Positions 35,357 through 44,650 of a stretch of 64,000 nt of DNA are shown one piece after another (within the stretch, counting starts at the first letter, position 1; each line of letters begins with the position of its first letter). The notes under the pieces were generated by a model that had not been told where the DNA came from, made no database searches, and worked only from the letters and a program-made list of their open reading frames with translations. The stretch covers positions 124,001 to 188,000 of the forward strand of contig NZ_FMVT01000004.1 of assembly GCF_900102505.1 (NCBI RefSeq), written 5' to 3'. The translations under genes were made by a program, and so were the position numbers. This DNA comes from Paracoccus tibetensis. Its GTDB lineage: Bacteria > Pseudomonadota > Alphaproteobacteria > Rhodobacterales > Rhodobacteraceae.

Positions 35357-36559
35357 TCAGCGCACCTTGGCGGTCAGTGCGGCGACGCCCGGAAGCTCCT
35401 TGCCTTCCATCCATTCGAGGAAGGCGCCGCCAGCGGTCGAGATGAAGGTGAAATCCGCCGAGGCGCCGGCCTTGTTCAGCGCCGCGACCGTGTCGCCCCC
35501 GCCGGCCACCGACACCAGCGAGCCCGCCCGCGTCAGCTCGGCCGCCGCCTGCGCCGCGGCGTTCGTGGCGCGGTCGAAGGGCTCGATCTCGAAGGCCCCG
35601 AGCGGGCCGTTCCAGATCAGCGTGCGGCAGGCGGTCATCGCCTGGCGCAGCGCCTCGACCGTCTGCGGCCCCGCGTCGAGGATCATCGCGTCCTCGGGGC
35701 ACTCGGCCACCGGCAGCACCTCGTTCTCGGCGCCGGCCTTGAACTCGCGCGCCACCACGATGTCCACCGGCAGGTGGATGCGGCAGCCGGTCGCCTCGGC
35801 CTTCTCCAGGATCGCGCGCGCCGTGTCGGCCATGTCGCGCTCGGCCAGCGACTTGCCGACCTCGACGCCCTTCGCGACCAGGAAGGTGTTGGCCATGCCG
35901 CCGCCGATGACGAGGTGGTCCACCTTCTCGACGAGGTTGGTCAGCAGGTCGAGCTTGGTCGAGACCTTGGCCCCGCCCACCACCGCCATCACCGGGCGTT
36001 GCGGATGGCCGAGCGCGGCGTCCAGCGCTTTCAGCTCGGCCTCCATCAGAAGGCCCGCGCCGGCGTTCAGAAGCCGCGCCAGTCCCTCGGTCGAGGCATG
36101 GGCGCGGTGCGCGGCCGAAAAGGCGTCGTTCACGAAGACCCCGCCGAGCGCGGCCAGCGAGGCGGCGAAGGTGGCGTCATTGGCCTCCTCGCCGGCATGG
36201 AAGCGCGTGTTCTCCAGCAGGCCGACATCGCCCTTCTTCAGCGCGGCCACGGCCCGCTTGGCGGTGCCGCCAATGCAGTCCTCGGCGAAGGTGACCGGCT
36301 GGCCAAGCGCGGCCTCCAGCGCCGGGACAACCTGGCGCAAGCTCATGCTGTCCACCCGCTGGCCCTTGGGACGGTCGAAATGCGCGAGCAGCACCGGGAT
36401 GCCGCCCCGCGCCTGGATCGCGCGCACCGTCGGCACGATCTTCTCGATCCGGGTGGAGTCGGTGACCTGCCCGTTCTCGACCGGCACGTTCAGATCGACG
36501 CGGGTCAGCACGACCTTTCCGTCCATTTCCAGATCGTCAATGGTGTGAAACTTGGCCAT
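35357..36559 (-). CDS. pgk: Phosphoglycerate kinase
   Basis: Glycolytic enzyme of 400 residues that interconverts 1,3-bisphosphoglycerate plus ADP with 3-phosphoglycerate plus ATP. Motifs are [12 protein letters not shown] near the N-terminus, [40 protein letters not shown], and the C-terminal ADP loop [12 protein letters not shown]. The start at 36557-36559 gives the normal [12 protein letters not shown]-terminus; the open frame runs on antisense through the cyclophilin genes. It is divergent from ppi. Confidence 0.95.
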   Translation of the reverse strand: MAKFHTIDDLEMDGKVVLTRVDLNVPVENGQVTDSTRIEKIVPTVRAIQARGGIPVLLAHFDRPKGQRVDSMSLRQVVPALEAALGQPVTFAEDCIGGTAKRAVAALKKGDVGLLENTRFHAGEEANDATFAASLAALGGVFVNDAFSAAHRAHASTEGLARLLNAGAGLLMEAELKALDAALGHPQRPVMAVVGGAKVSTKLDLLTNLVEKVDHLVIGGGMANTFLVAKGVEVGKSLAERDMADTARAILEKAEATGCRIHLPVDIVVAREFKAGAENEVLPVAECPEDAMILDAGPQTVEALRQAMTACRTLIWNGPLGAFEIEPFDRATNAAAQAAAELTRAGSLVSVAGGGDTVAALNKAGASADFTFISTAGGAFLEWMEGKELPGVAALTAKVR

Positions 36560-36680
36560 GTCGCGTCCTTCCGGGGGCTTGGGGGCGTTGGCATGGCTTG
36601 TCCCGCATGGCGCGTCCGGCGTCAACTCTGCGTGAGCCTGCGCTTTCCCGCCGCGCCGGGGCGCGTCACGGTTTCGCGCG

Positions 36681-36709
36681 TTGCGGCCCGCCGCGCCAGC
36701 CCCTAAGTC
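36681..36709 (+). promoter_or_regulatory. Putative promoter of cyclophilin operon
   Basis: TTGCGG (36681-36686), 17-base spacer, TAAGTC (36704-36709), 30 bases before the ATG. It shares the upstream 13-mer TTTCGCGCGTTGC (36672-36684) with the hom promoter. Confidence 0.5.
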
Positions 36710-36739
36710 TGGGGCCGAACGACCGCAAAGGAGGGCCGC

Positions 36740-37246
36740 ATGGCCGAGATCAAGGACCCCGAGAACACCGTCATCATCGAGCTGAAGGACGGCCGCGTCG
36801 TTGTCGAGCTGCTGGCGGACGTGGCGCCCAAGCACGCCGCGCGCATGAAGGAGCTGGCCCGCGCCGGCGCCTATGACAACGTCGCCTTCCACCGCGTGAT
36901 CGAGGGCTTCATGGCCCAGACCGGCGACGTCGCCCATGCAAACATGGAGAAGGACTTCGACATCCGCCGCGCCGGCACCGGCGGGTCGGACCTGCCGGAC
37001 CTGCCGGCCGAGTTCTCGAAGCTGCCGCACGACCGCGGCACGATCGGCGCCGCGCGCTCGCAGAACCCCAACAGCGCGAACAGCCAGTTCTTCATCAACT
37101 TCAAAGACAACCATTTCCTGAACGGCCAGTACACCGTCTATGGCCGCGTGATCGAGGGGATGGAGCATGTGGACAAGATCATGCGCGGCGAGCCGCCCGC
37201 GCAGCCCGACCGCATGATCAGCGTGAAGGTGGCCGCCGATGCATAA
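36740..37246 (+). CDS. Cytoplasmic cyclophilin-type peptidyl-prolyl isomerase
   Basis: Cyclophilin of 168 residues without a signal peptide, so cytoplasmic. It catalyses cis-trans isomerisation at proline. Conserved segments include [16 protein letters not shown] (catalytic Arg), [13 protein letters not shown] and [24 protein letters not shown] precedes the ATG. Its last eight bases overlap the next cyclophilin gene, and the two are clearly related, which suggests an old tandem duplication. Confidence 0.92.
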   Translation: MAEIKDPENTVIIELKDGRVVVELLADVAPKHAARMKELARAGAYDNVAFHRVIEGFMAQTGDVAHANMEKDFDIRRAGTGGSDLPDLPAEFSKLPHDRGTIGAARSQNPNSANSQFFINFKDNHFLNGQYTVYGRVIEGMEHVDKIMRGEPPAQPDRMISVKVAADA

Positions 37247-37844
37247 GCTCGCCCTGATCCTCGCCGCCCTCGCCCTGACCGCCGGCGTCGCCCTGGCGCA
37301 GGAGAACCCCGCCGTCGAGGACGGCCCCGGGCCGAACCTCGTGATCGAGGTCGCCGATGCCGAGGGCAATTCCAAGGGCACGATGGTCCTCGACCTCTTC
37401 CCCGAGGTCGCCCCGAACCATGTCGCCCGCCTGACCGAGCTGGCCGAGAGCGGCGCCTATGACGGCGTCGTCTTCCACCGCGTGATCGAGGGCTTCATGG
37501 CCCAGACCGGCGATGTGGAGCACGGCCGCCAGGACGGCGACACGGCGATGGCCGGCATGGGCGGCTCGGACCTGCCCGATCTGGAGGCCGAGTTCAGCGA
37601 CCTGCCCTTCGAGCGCGGCACCGTCGGCATGGCCCGCTCGGCCAATCCGAACAGCGCCAACAGCCAGTTCTTCATCGACCTGGCCCCGGCGGGCTTCCTC
37701 GACGGGCAGTACACGGTCGTCGGCCAACTGGTCGAAGGCTGGGAAGTGCTGGACAGCATCAAGCTGGGCGATCCGGCCGCCAATGGCGCGGTCAGCGAGC
37801 CGGACTACATGCTCTCGGTCACGGTCGCCGAAACCGAAGAGTGA
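37239..37844 (+). CDS. Periplasmic cyclophilin-type peptidyl-prolyl isomerase
   Basis: Cyclophilin of 201 residues with a Sec signal peptide ([21 protein letters not shown]), so it acts in the periplasm. [20 protein letters not shown] and [14 protein letters not shown] are shared with the upstream paralogue. It starts inside the last codons of that gene. A GC stem with TTT follows the stop, ending the operon. Confidence 0.92.
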   Translation: MHKLALILAALALTAGVALAQENPAVEDGPGPNLVIEVADAEGNSKGTMVLDLFPEVAPNHVARLTELAESGAYDGVVFHRVIEGFMAQTGDVEHGRQDGDTAMAGMGGSDLPDLEAEFSDLPFERGTVGMARSANPNSANSQFFIDLAPAGFLDGQYTVVGQLVEGWEVLDSIKLGDPAANGAVSEPDYMLSVTVAETEE

Positions 37845-37857
37845 CCTGACGGCGCGG

Positions 37858-37881
37858 GGGGCCGGCCGGGCCGGCCCCTTT
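37858..37881 (+). terminator. Rho-independent-like terminator of cyclophilin operon
   Basis: GGGGCCGGC (37858-37866), loop CGG, GCCGGCCCC (37870-37878), then TTT. Perfect nine-pair stem 14 bases after the stop codon, so the next gene is expected to have its own promoter. Confidence 0.6.
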
Positions 37882-37922
37882 CGCACTTGCAGCATGAGCG
37901 GCTGCATCTTTACACTGCGCGA

Positions 37923-40478
37923 ATGGACACGCGCATCCTGACCCAGACCACCCTCATCACCCCCTCGGCCCCCGTGGCCCGAGAGCGGCACGGGTGGCGC
38001 GGCAAATGCCTGCAACGGCTGGTCCGCATGGGCCTGCCGGTCCCGCGCAGCTTCGCCATCTCCTGCGAGACCGTGCAGCAGATCGCCTCGGGCCGCCCGC
38101 TGCCGCTCGAGGAGCTGTCGCGCATCTTCGAGGGCGGCAGCGGCCTTGTCAGCGTGCGCCCCTCGGCCATGATGCCGGAATGGGGCGGTCCCGGCACGGT
38201 GCTGAACGTCGGCATCAACGACAGCCTGCACCGCGTGCTGAGCGATCAGATCGGCCGCGCGAATGCCGACGCGATCTACCTGTCCTTCGTGCAAAGCTAC
38301 GCGATCCACATCGCCCGCCTCGACCCCGACATGTTCGCGCAGGAGGGCAGCGGCGCGCTGCCCGATGCGCTGGCCCTCTACCGCTCCGAGATGGACGAGC
38401 CCTTCCCGCAGGACCCGGCGATGCAGCTCTCCGAGGTGCTGCGCTCGATGGCGCGGGCCTGGGAGGGACCGACCGCGCGCATCCTGCGCGAGGCAAAGGG
38501 CGCGCCGGCCGAAGCCCCCCTGGGCCTTGTCGTCCAGGAGATGGCGCTTGCGCTCGGCCCCGGCCTCTGCGGCTCGGGGACGATCCAGTTCAGCGACCCG
38601 GTCACCGGCACCCCCCGCGTCACCGGCCGTTTCCGGGGCCAGCATCACGGCGCCGCCGTTGGGGCGGGGGCCGAGACGCTTTATCTGACCCGCGACGAGC
38701 GTGGCCCCTCGCTGGAGGAGGTCGCGCCCGAGATCTTCGCCGACCTCGTGCGCTTCGGCATCGCCGCCCGCGAGCGGCTGCGCGAGGAGATGCAGATCGA
38801 GTTCGTGGTGACCGGCGGGCAGATCTCGGTCCTCGACGCCACCCGCGTCGCCCGCAGCGCCCGCGCGAGCGTCCGCATCGCCGTCAGCCTGGCGCGCGAC
38901 GGGATCATCCAGCCGCAAGAGGCGCTGATGCGGGTCGAGCCGCGCGCCCTTGCCGACCTTCTGCACCACCAGGTCGATCCGCGGGCGCCGCGCGACCTTC
39001 TGGCTCGCGGGATCAACGCCAGCCCCGGCGCCGCGACCGGGCGCATCGTCTTCTCGGCCGCGGCCGCGCAGGCGGCCGATGCGCGGGGCGAGCCTTCGAT
39101 CCTGGTGCGCCGCGAGACCGTGCCCGAGGACATCCGCGGCATGCATGCCGCCGTCGGCGTGCTGACCGAGCGTGGCGGCACGACCAGCCATGCGGCGGTC
39201 ATCGCCCGCGGCCTCGGCCGGCCCTGCATCGTCGGCGCCTCCGGCATCCGCATCGACGCCCGCGCCCGGCAGCTGATCGCAGGCGGGCGCACGCTGTCCG
39301 AGGGCGACGAGATCACCATCGACGGCAGCTCGGGCGAGGTTCTGGCCGGGGCAGCCGCGCTTCTGCCGCCCGCGCTGGACGACACCTTCACGCAGCTCTT
39401 GGACTGGGCCGACGAGGCCGGCGGGATCGCCGTGCGTGCCAATGCCGACACGCCCGACGACGCCATCACCGCGCGGCGCTTCAAGGCGCAGGGCATCGGC
39501 CTCTGCCGGACCGAGCACATGTTCTTCGACGCCGAGCGCCTGCCCGCCATGCGCGAGATGATCTTCGCCGACACGCCCGAGGACCGGCGCCGCGCGCTGG
39601 CGCGCATCCTGCCGATGCAGCGCCAGGACTTCACCCATCTCTTCGAGATCATGGCCGGGCTGCCGGTGACCATCCGCCTCTTCGATCCGCCGCTGCACGA
39701 GTTCCTGCCGCATGACCGCGACGGCCTGCGCGAGCTGGCCGAGTCGCTGGACCTGCCCCTGTCGGACGTCACCCGCCGCGTCGAGGCCTTGTCCGAGTTC
39801 AATCCCATGCTGGGCATGCGCGGCGTCAGGCTGGGCATCACCATGCCCGAGATCTACGACATGCAGGCCCGCGCCATCTTCGAGGCCACGATCGAGGCGA
39901 ACCGCCACGGCAGCCCGGTGGTGCCCGAGATCATGATCCCGCTGGTCAGCGCCCGGCGCGAAGTCGAGCTGGTCAAGACCCGCGTGGACGCCGTCGCCGC
40001 CGCCGTCCGCAACGAGCGCCATGCCGACTTCGCCTATCGCCTCGGCGTCATGGTCGAGACGCCGCGCGCCGCCCTGCGCGCCGGCGAGATCGCCTCGCAC
40101 AGCGCCTTTCTGTCCTTCGGCACGAACGACCTGACTCAGATGACCTATGGCCTCTCGCGCGATGACGCGGGGCGCTTCATGGGCACCTATGTGGCCCAGG
40201 GCGTCTTCCCCGAGGACCCGTTCCACGTCCTCGACCAGGAGGGGGTGGGCGAGCTGCTGCTGACCGGGGCGCTGCGCGCGCGCCAGCAGCAGCCCGAGAT
40301 CACCATCTCGGTCTGTGGCGAGCATGGCGGCAATCCCGAGTCCATCGCCTTCTGCCACGAGGCCGGATTCGACTACGTCTCGTGCTCACCCTTCCGTGTT
40401 CCCGTGGCGCGTCTGGCGGCGGCGCAGGCCGCGATCCGCGCCAGGCTCTACATGGACTGGGGTGATTCTTTTCCTTGA
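37923..40478 (+). CDS. Pyruvate phosphate dikinase-like protein with altered ATP-grasp half
   Basis: Protein of 851 residues. The phosphohistidine domain (GGTTSHAAVIARGLGRPC, catalytic H423) and the PEP/pyruvate barrel (LCRTEHMFF, NPMLGMRGVRLG, SFGTNDLTQMTYGLSRDDAGRF, CGEHGGNPES with C798) look intact. The N-terminal ATP-grasp half is short and divergent: SVRPSAMMPEWGG stands where PPDK has SVRSGAR-type sequence, and SDPVTG where TRNPSTG is usual. It may therefore lack normal ATP chemistry. I chose ATG at 37923; a TTG 12 codons upstream is possible. No clear ribosome site is visible. Confidence 0.75.
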   Translation: MDTRILTQTTLITPSAPVARERHGWRGKCLQRLVRMGLPVPRSFAISCETVQQIASGRPLPLEELSRIFEGGSGLVSVRPSAMMPEWGGPGTVLNVGINDSLHRVLSDQIGRANADAIYLSFVQSYAIHIARLDPDMFAQEGSGALPDALALYRSEMDEPFPQDPAMQLSEVLRSMARAWEGPTARILREAKGAPAEAPLGLVVQEMALALGPGLCGSGTIQFSDPVTGTPRVTGRFRGQHHGAAVGAGAETLYLTRDERGPSLEEVAPEIFADLVRFGIAARERLREEMQIEFVVTGGQISVLDATRVARSARASVRIAVSLARDGIIQPQEALMRVEPRALADLLHHQVDPRAPRDLLARGINASPGAATGRIVFSAAAAQAADARGEPSILVRRETVPEDIRGMHAAVGVLTERGGTTSHAAVIARGLGRPCIVGASGIRIDARARQLIAGGRTLSEGDEITIDGSSGEVLAGAAALLPPALDDTFTQLLDWADEAGGIAVRANADTPDDAITARRFKAQGIGLCRTEHMFFDAERLPAMREMIFADTPEDRRRALARILPMQRQDFTHLFEIMAGLPVTIRLFDPPLHEFLPHDRDGLRELAESLDLPLSDVTRRVEALSEFNPMLGMRGVRLGITMPEIYDMQARAIFEATIEANRHGSPVVPEIMIPLVSARREVELVKTRVDAVAAAVRNERHADFAYRLGVMVETPRAALRAGEIASHSAFLSFGTNDLTQMTYGLSRDDAGRFMGTYVAQGVFPEDPFHVLDQEGVGELLLTGALRARQQQPEITISVCGEHGGNPESIAFCHEAGFDYVSCSPFRVPVARLAAAQAAIRARLYMDWGDSFP

Positions 40479-40563
40479 TGGGCCGTAATACGGCTGGCGA
40501 GTGGACGGCGCCCATACCCGTCAAACGCGAAGCTCGGCCGGTTCCTGCCAGTTAACCAACTTC

Positions 40564-40606
40564 CGGGCGGCAGGCTTCTGCCCGAAACGGCGCCTTGCGG
40601 CGCGTT
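40564..40606 (+). terminator. Tandem hairpins after the PPDK-like gene
   Basis: CGGGC (40564-40568) pairs with GCCCG (40580-40584). AAC-GGCGCC type arms at 40586-40594 and 40599-40606 form a second stem around TTGC. No T-run follows. The rest of the 270-base gap (40479-40748) shows no convincing gene. Confidence 0.35.
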
Positions 40607-40748
40607 CCCCGCCCTCACGCGGATGTGGGATGGCGCGAGCAACACGGACAATCCTAAGCAACGTGAGGTCGTCGGACCGGCACTCTGCTCGTGCTGGCTG
40701 TCCGATGTTCATGAACCGTCAACTGCTTGACGCTAAGAAGGACCAACC

Positions 40749-41399
40749 ATGCCCACGCTGCTTCACCGGGCGGCGCACAGTCTTCTTTGTGCCGCCATCG
40801 CCCTGCCCCTCATCACGACCAGCGCCTCCGCCGGGGGTAACGGCTCGCTGTTCTCGTCCGAGGCGGGGCTTTTCGGGGCACTCGCCCTGACGACGAACGT
40901 GCCGCAGACGTCGCCGCTTCTATATGCCAACAGCGATCCTGTGAAAGTGGAAATCGAGCCCGACATCGACGTCGAGCAACTTCATCTGGCCAGCGCCAGC
41001 CGCCCCTATTCCGAAGCCGATCTGGCCTGCATGGCCGAGGCGCTTTATCACGAGGCGCGCGGCGAGGGCACGCAGGGCCAGCAGGCCGTGGCCGAGGTCA
41101 TCCTGAACCGCGTCGACAGCCGCCAGTTCCCTTCGTCGGTCTGCGGCGTCATCAACCAGCCCAGCCAGTTCAGCTACACCATCGGCGGCGCCAAGCCGAT
41201 GCGCAACAAGTCCGCCATCATGCGCGCCCGCGCCATCGCCGAGGCCGCCCTGTCTGGCGCCCCGCGCAACCTGACCGGCGGCGCCACCTATTTCCACACG
41301 CCCGCCGTCCGCCCCTCCTGGTCGCATCGCTTCCAGCGCACGGTCCAGATCGGCCGGCACATCTTCTACCGCCCCGGCACGCGCGTCGCCTCAAACTAA
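40749..41399 (+). CDS. SleB-type cell wall hydrolase, exported
   Basis: Protein of 216 residues with an N-terminal signal peptide (LLCAAIALPLITTSASAG). The hydrolase domain, about 90-200, has MAEALYHEARGEGTQGQQ with the catalytic glutamate, VAEVILNRVDSRQFPSSVC, and a C-terminal YFHTPAVRPSW. The family (cortex-lytic SleB/CwlJ fold) cuts peptidoglycan; in a non-spore-former it probably serves wall turnover. AAGGA lies upstream of the ATG. Confidence 0.85.
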   Translation: MPTLLHRAAHSLLCAAIALPLITTSASAGGNGSLFSSEAGLFGALALTTNVPQTSPLLYANSDPVKVEIEPDIDVEQLHLASASRPYSEADLACMAEALYHEARGEGTQGQQAVAEVILNRVDSRQFPSSVCGVINQPSQFSYTIGGAKPMRNKSAIMRARAIAEAALSGAPRNLTGGATYFHTPAVRPSWSHRFQRTVQIGRHIFYRPGTRVASN

Positions 41400-41451
41400 G
41401 TTCGGCCCCGGCCACGCGGCGGGGGTTGTCGCGGCCCGTGAATTGCGCTGA

Positions 41452-42258
41452 ATGGCAGGCATGACCCAAGCCGACCGCATCTTCCTTCGCGACCATGTCC
41501 TCTCGGCCGAAATCGGCGCCTTCCAGTCCGAGCGCGGGCGCGAGCAGCGTCTGCGCTTCAACCTCGACGTCGAGCTGCGCGATCCGGTGACGGGCGCGGG
41601 GGACGAGGTGGACCGCATCCTCTCCTACGACGTGCTGGTCCAGGCGGTGGACACCGCCATGGCGGCGCAGCGCTACGACCTGGTCGAGACGCTGGCCGAG
41701 CGGATCGTGGCCGAGGTTCTTGCCCATCCCCAGGCCGCGGCCATCACCGTCACGGTCGAGAAGCTGGACCGCGGCCCCGGCTCGCTCGGCGTCTCGCTTC
41801 GGCGGGACCGGGCCAGCATGCCGGCCACGGGGGTGCAGGCCAATTGGCGCCTGCTCCTCTGGAACGCCGCCGCACCGCGCCCCGAGGGCCGCGTCGTCGT
41901 GGTACCGCCCGAGACCGGCCTGCCCCTGCCGCCGGGCGCCAACCGCCGCCGCATCCAGCTTCTGGCGCTGGACCAGTCGGCCTGGGCGCTGGCGGGTGAG
42001 CTGTCGCTGGAGGTCGCCGCAACCCGCACCGAGCTGGAGGCTGCGATCCACATGGCCACGCCGGTGGTCTGGGCGCCGGCGCGGCTGGCGGCCGAGGCCG
42101 AGGACGGCGGCACCAGCCCCCTGGAACTCGCGCTGTGGCTGGGCGCACGGCTCGGCGCCGCGGGCCTTGACCTCGCGCTGCCCGCGGATGCCGCCATGCC
42201 CGACCTGCCGGCCGGCACGCGCCTGCCCGTCGCCCGGCTCGCGTCCGGGGCGGAATGA
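41452..42258 (+). CDS. folB: Dihydroneopterin aldolase FolB with long C-terminal extension
   Basis: Protein of 268 residues. Residues 8-115 form FolB (ILRDHVLSAEIG-like start with E20, Y59 in LSYDVL, K104 in TVEKLDRGPG), which splits dihydroneopterin in folate synthesis. FolB is normally about 120 residues; here a further 145 residues (WRLLLWNAAAP, IQLLALDQSAWALAGELSLEV, LWLGARLGAAGLDLALP) follow that I cannot assign. The stop overlaps the folP start as ATGA. Confidence 0.82.
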   Translation: MAGMTQADRIFLRDHVLSAEIGAFQSERGREQRLRFNLDVELRDPVTGAGDEVDRILSYDVLVQAVDTAMAAQRYDLVETLAERIVAEVLAHPQAAAITVTVEKLDRGPGSLGVSLRRDRASMPATGVQANWRLLLWNAAAPRPEGRVVVVPPETGLPLPPGANRRRIQLLALDQSAWALAGELSLEVAATRTELEAAIHMATPVVWAPARLAAEAEDGGTSPLELALWLGARLGAAGLDLALPADAAMPDLPAGTRLPVARLASGAE

Positions 42259-43244
42259 GCGCGCAGGTCTATTACCGCCCCATCCCCTCGGGTGAAGGAG
42301 GGCGGTGGCAGCTTGCCGGCGGCTGGAGCCGCTTTTCGGAACTCGAGCGCCTCTGCCGGGGCGAGCCGCCGCGCCGCGTCACCGATGCGCCGCCCGAGGT
42401 GATCGCCGCGCTCACCGCCCCGCGCCCGCCCCTGATGGGACTTTCGCTGGACGCGCCGCGCATCATGGGGATCGTCAACGCGACGCCCGACAGTTTCTCG
42501 GACGGCGGCGCCTATGATCCCGCCGCCCAGGCCCGGCAGCTGGCCGCGGCGGGGGCCGACATCCTCGACATCGGCGGCGAATCCACCCGGCCCGGCGCTG
42601 CGGAAGTGCCTGTGCCGGAAGAGCTGGACCGTATCCTGCCCGCCATCCGCGCCGGAGCCGCGCTGCTGCCGGTGTCGGTGGACACGCGCAAGGCCGCCGT
42701 TGCCGGCCCGGCGCTGGAGGCGGGCGCGGGCCTTGTCAACGACGTCTCGGGCTTCGACTTCGACCCCGCCCTGCCCGCCTTGGTGGCCGCCGCGGGCGTG
42801 CCGGTCTGCCTGATGCACGCGCAGGGCCTGCCGGCGACGATGCAGGACGACCCGCGCTATGACGACGTGCTGCTGGACGTCTATGACGCGCTCGAGGCGC
42901 GCATTCGGCGGGCCGATGCGGCCGGCATCCCGCGTGCGAGGATCGTGATCGACCCCGGCATCGGCTTCGGCAAGACCGAGGCGCATAATCTGGCCATCCT
43001 CCGGCGCATTTCGCTGTATCATGGCCTTGGCTGCGCGATCCTGCTGGGCGTCTCGCGCAAGCGCTTCATCGGCAGCATCGGCGGCGCGCCTGCGCCGGCC
43101 GACCGCGCCGCGGGGACGCTGGCGCTGAGCCTGATGGCGGTGATGCAGGGCGTGCAGGTCCACCGCGTCCACGATGTGGCCGCCCATGTGCAGGCGCTGC
43201 GCCTGTGGCAGGCGGTCGCCAAGAACGAGAAGGCAGAGGGATGA
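42255..43244 (+). CDS. folP: Dihydropteroate synthase
   Basis: Protein of 329 residues joining dihydropterin pyrophosphate with p-aminobenzoate. Signatures are [16 protein letters not shown] and [11 protein letters not shown], then [32 protein letters not shown] and GVSRKRFIG. An N-terminal extension of about 60 residues before the barrel is longer than in E. coli. It is coupled by ATGA overlaps to folB before and glmM after. This is the sulfonamide target enzyme. Confidence 0.94.
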   Translation: MSAQVYYRPIPSGEGGRWQLAGGWSRFSELERLCRGEPPRRVTDAPPEVIAALTAPRPPLMGLSLDAPRIMGIVNATPDSFSDGGAYDPAAQARQLAAAGADILDIGGESTRPGAAEVPVPEELDRILPAIRAGAALLPVSVDTRKAAVAGPALEAGAGLVNDVSGFDFDPALPALVAAAGVPVCLMHAQGLPATMQDDPRYDDVLLDVYDALEARIRRADAAGIPRARIVIDPGIGFGKTEAHNLAILRRISLYHGLGCAILLGVSRKRFIGSIGGAPAPADRAAGTLALSLMAVMQGVQVHRVHDVAAHVQALRLWQAVAKNEKAEG

Positions 43245-44584
43245 GCAGGAAACTCTTCGGAACGGACGGCGTCAGGGGCCGGGCGAACAGCCACCCGATG
43301 ACGGCCGAGATGGCGCTGCGCCTCGGCGCGGCGGCGGGCCGCTACTTCCGCCGCGGCGGGCAGTCGGCGCATCGCGTGGTGATCGGCAAGGACACGCGCC
43401 TGTCGGGCTACATGCTGGAGAACGCGCTGACGGCGGGGCTGACTTCGACGGGCATGAACGTGCTGCTGCTGGGGCCGGTGCCGACGCCGGCGGTCGGGTT
43501 CCTGACGCGCTCGATGCGGGCGGATCTGGGGATCATGATCTCGGCCAGCCACAACCCGGCCGAGGACAACGGCATCAAGTTCTTCGGCCCCGACGGCTTC
43601 AAGCTGTCCGACGAGGCCGAGGCCGAGATCGAGGCCATCGTCGCGGGCGAGATCGCCCTCGCGCAGCCCGGCAATATCGGCCGCGCCAAGCGGATCGAGG
43701 ACGGGCGCGGGCGCTACATGGAATATGCCAAGACCACCTTCCCGGCCGGCCGTCGGCTCGACGGGCTGAAGGTGGTGGTGGATTGCGCCAACGGCGCCGC
43801 CTACCGCGCCGCGCCCGAGGTGCTGTGGGAGCTGGGCGCGACGGTGATCCCGCTCGGCGTGAAGCCGGACGGCTCGAACATCAATGCCGGCGTCGGCAGC
43901 ACCCACCCCGAGGCCTGCGCGGCGGCCGTACGCGAGCATGGGGCGGATCTGGGGATCTCGCTCGACGGGGACGCGGACCGGGTGGTGATCGTGGACGAGC
44001 GCGGGCGGGTGGCCGACGGCGACCAGATCATGGCGCTGCTGGCCGCGCGTTGGGCCGCGCAGGGCCGCCTGTCGGGCGGGGCGCTGGTCGCGACGGTCAT
44101 GTCGAACCTCGGGCTCGAGCATTTCCTGACGGGCAAGGGGCTGCGGCTCGAGCGCACGCGCGTCGGCGACCGCTACGTGGTCGAACGGATGCGCGAGGGC
44201 GGCTTCAACCTCGGCGGCGAGCAGTCGGGCCATATCGTGATGACCGACTACGCGACCACCGGCGACGGGCTGATGGCGGCGATCCAGGTGCTGGGCGCGA
44301 TGGTCGAGACGGGCGACACGGCCAGCGCGCTGGTCGCGCAGTTCGACCCGGTGCCGCAGCTGCTGAAGAACGTGCGCTACGCCGAGGGGGCCGATCCCCT
44401 GTCGGCCGAGCCGGTGCGGCGGGTGATCGCGGCGGCCGAGGCGCGGCTGGCGGGCTCGGGCCGGGTGCTGATCCGCAAGTCAGGCACCGAGCCGCTGATC
44501 CGCGTCATGGCCGAGGCCGAGGACGAGGTGGTGCTGCGCGACGTCGTCGACGAGATCGTGGCGGCGGTGGAAACGGCGGCCTGA
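43241..44584 (+). CDS. glmM: Phosphoglucosamine mutase
   Basis: Enzyme of 447 residues converting glucosamine-6-phosphate to the 1-phosphate for peptidoglycan and lipopolysaccharide. Motifs are [12 protein letters not shown], the active-site serine in [18 protein letters not shown], the metal loop [10 protein letters not shown], and the sugar and phosphate loops GGEQSGH and [12 protein letters not shown]. The ATG at 43241 overlaps the folP stop; the folP-glmM linkage is common in bacteria. A hairpin repeat follows. Confidence 0.95.
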   Translation: MSRKLFGTDGVRGRANSHPMTAEMALRLGAAAGRYFRRGGQSAHRVVIGKDTRLSGYMLENALTAGLTSTGMNVLLLGPVPTPAVGFLTRSMRADLGIMISASHNPAEDNGIKFFGPDGFKLSDEAEAEIEAIVAGEIALAQPGNIGRAKRIEDGRGRYMEYAKTTFPAGRRLDGLKVVVDCANGAAYRAAPEVLWELGATVIPLGVKPDGSNINAGVGSTHPEACAAAVREHGADLGISLDGDADRVVIVDERGRVADGDQIMALLAARWAAQGRLSGGALVATVMSNLGLEHFLTGKGLRLERTRVGDRYVVERMREGGFNLGGEQSGHIVMTDYATTGDGLMAAIQVLGAMVETGDTASALVAQFDPVPQLLKNVRYAEGADPLSAEPVRRVIAAAEARLAGSGRVLIRKSGTEPLIRVMAEAEDEVVLRDVVDEIVAAVETAA

Positions 44585-44586
44585 GG

Positions 44587-44634
44587 GCGTCCCGCGACGG
44601 CCGGGGGCTCTGCCCCCGGACCCCCGGGGTTTTT
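44587..44634 (+). repeat. GC-rich hairpin intergenic repeat, copy 2
   Basis: GCGTCCCGCGACGGCC leads into CCGGGGGC (44601-44608), TCT, GCCCCCGG (44612-44619), then ACCCCCGGGGTTTTT. It corresponds to the unit at 11315-11369 in order and sequence and ends in a T-run, so it probably terminates the folB-folP-glmM transcript. Confidence 0.7.
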
Positions 44635-44650
44635 GGTCAACGAAGAAGCG

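Noticed and set aside
37218-40358. A 1,046-codon open frame on the minus strand, antisense to the cyclophilin and PPDK-like genes
   Set aside because: The translation is a His/Asp/Gly/Arg-rich mirror of plus-strand coding bias, with no domain, no ribosome site and clear genes on the other strand. Long antisense frames are expected at this GC content.
40478-40555. 25-codon reading frame whose ATG overlaps the PPDK-like stop (TGATG)
   Set aside because: No ribosome site of its own, no conservation evidence and no recognisable feature; could be chance.
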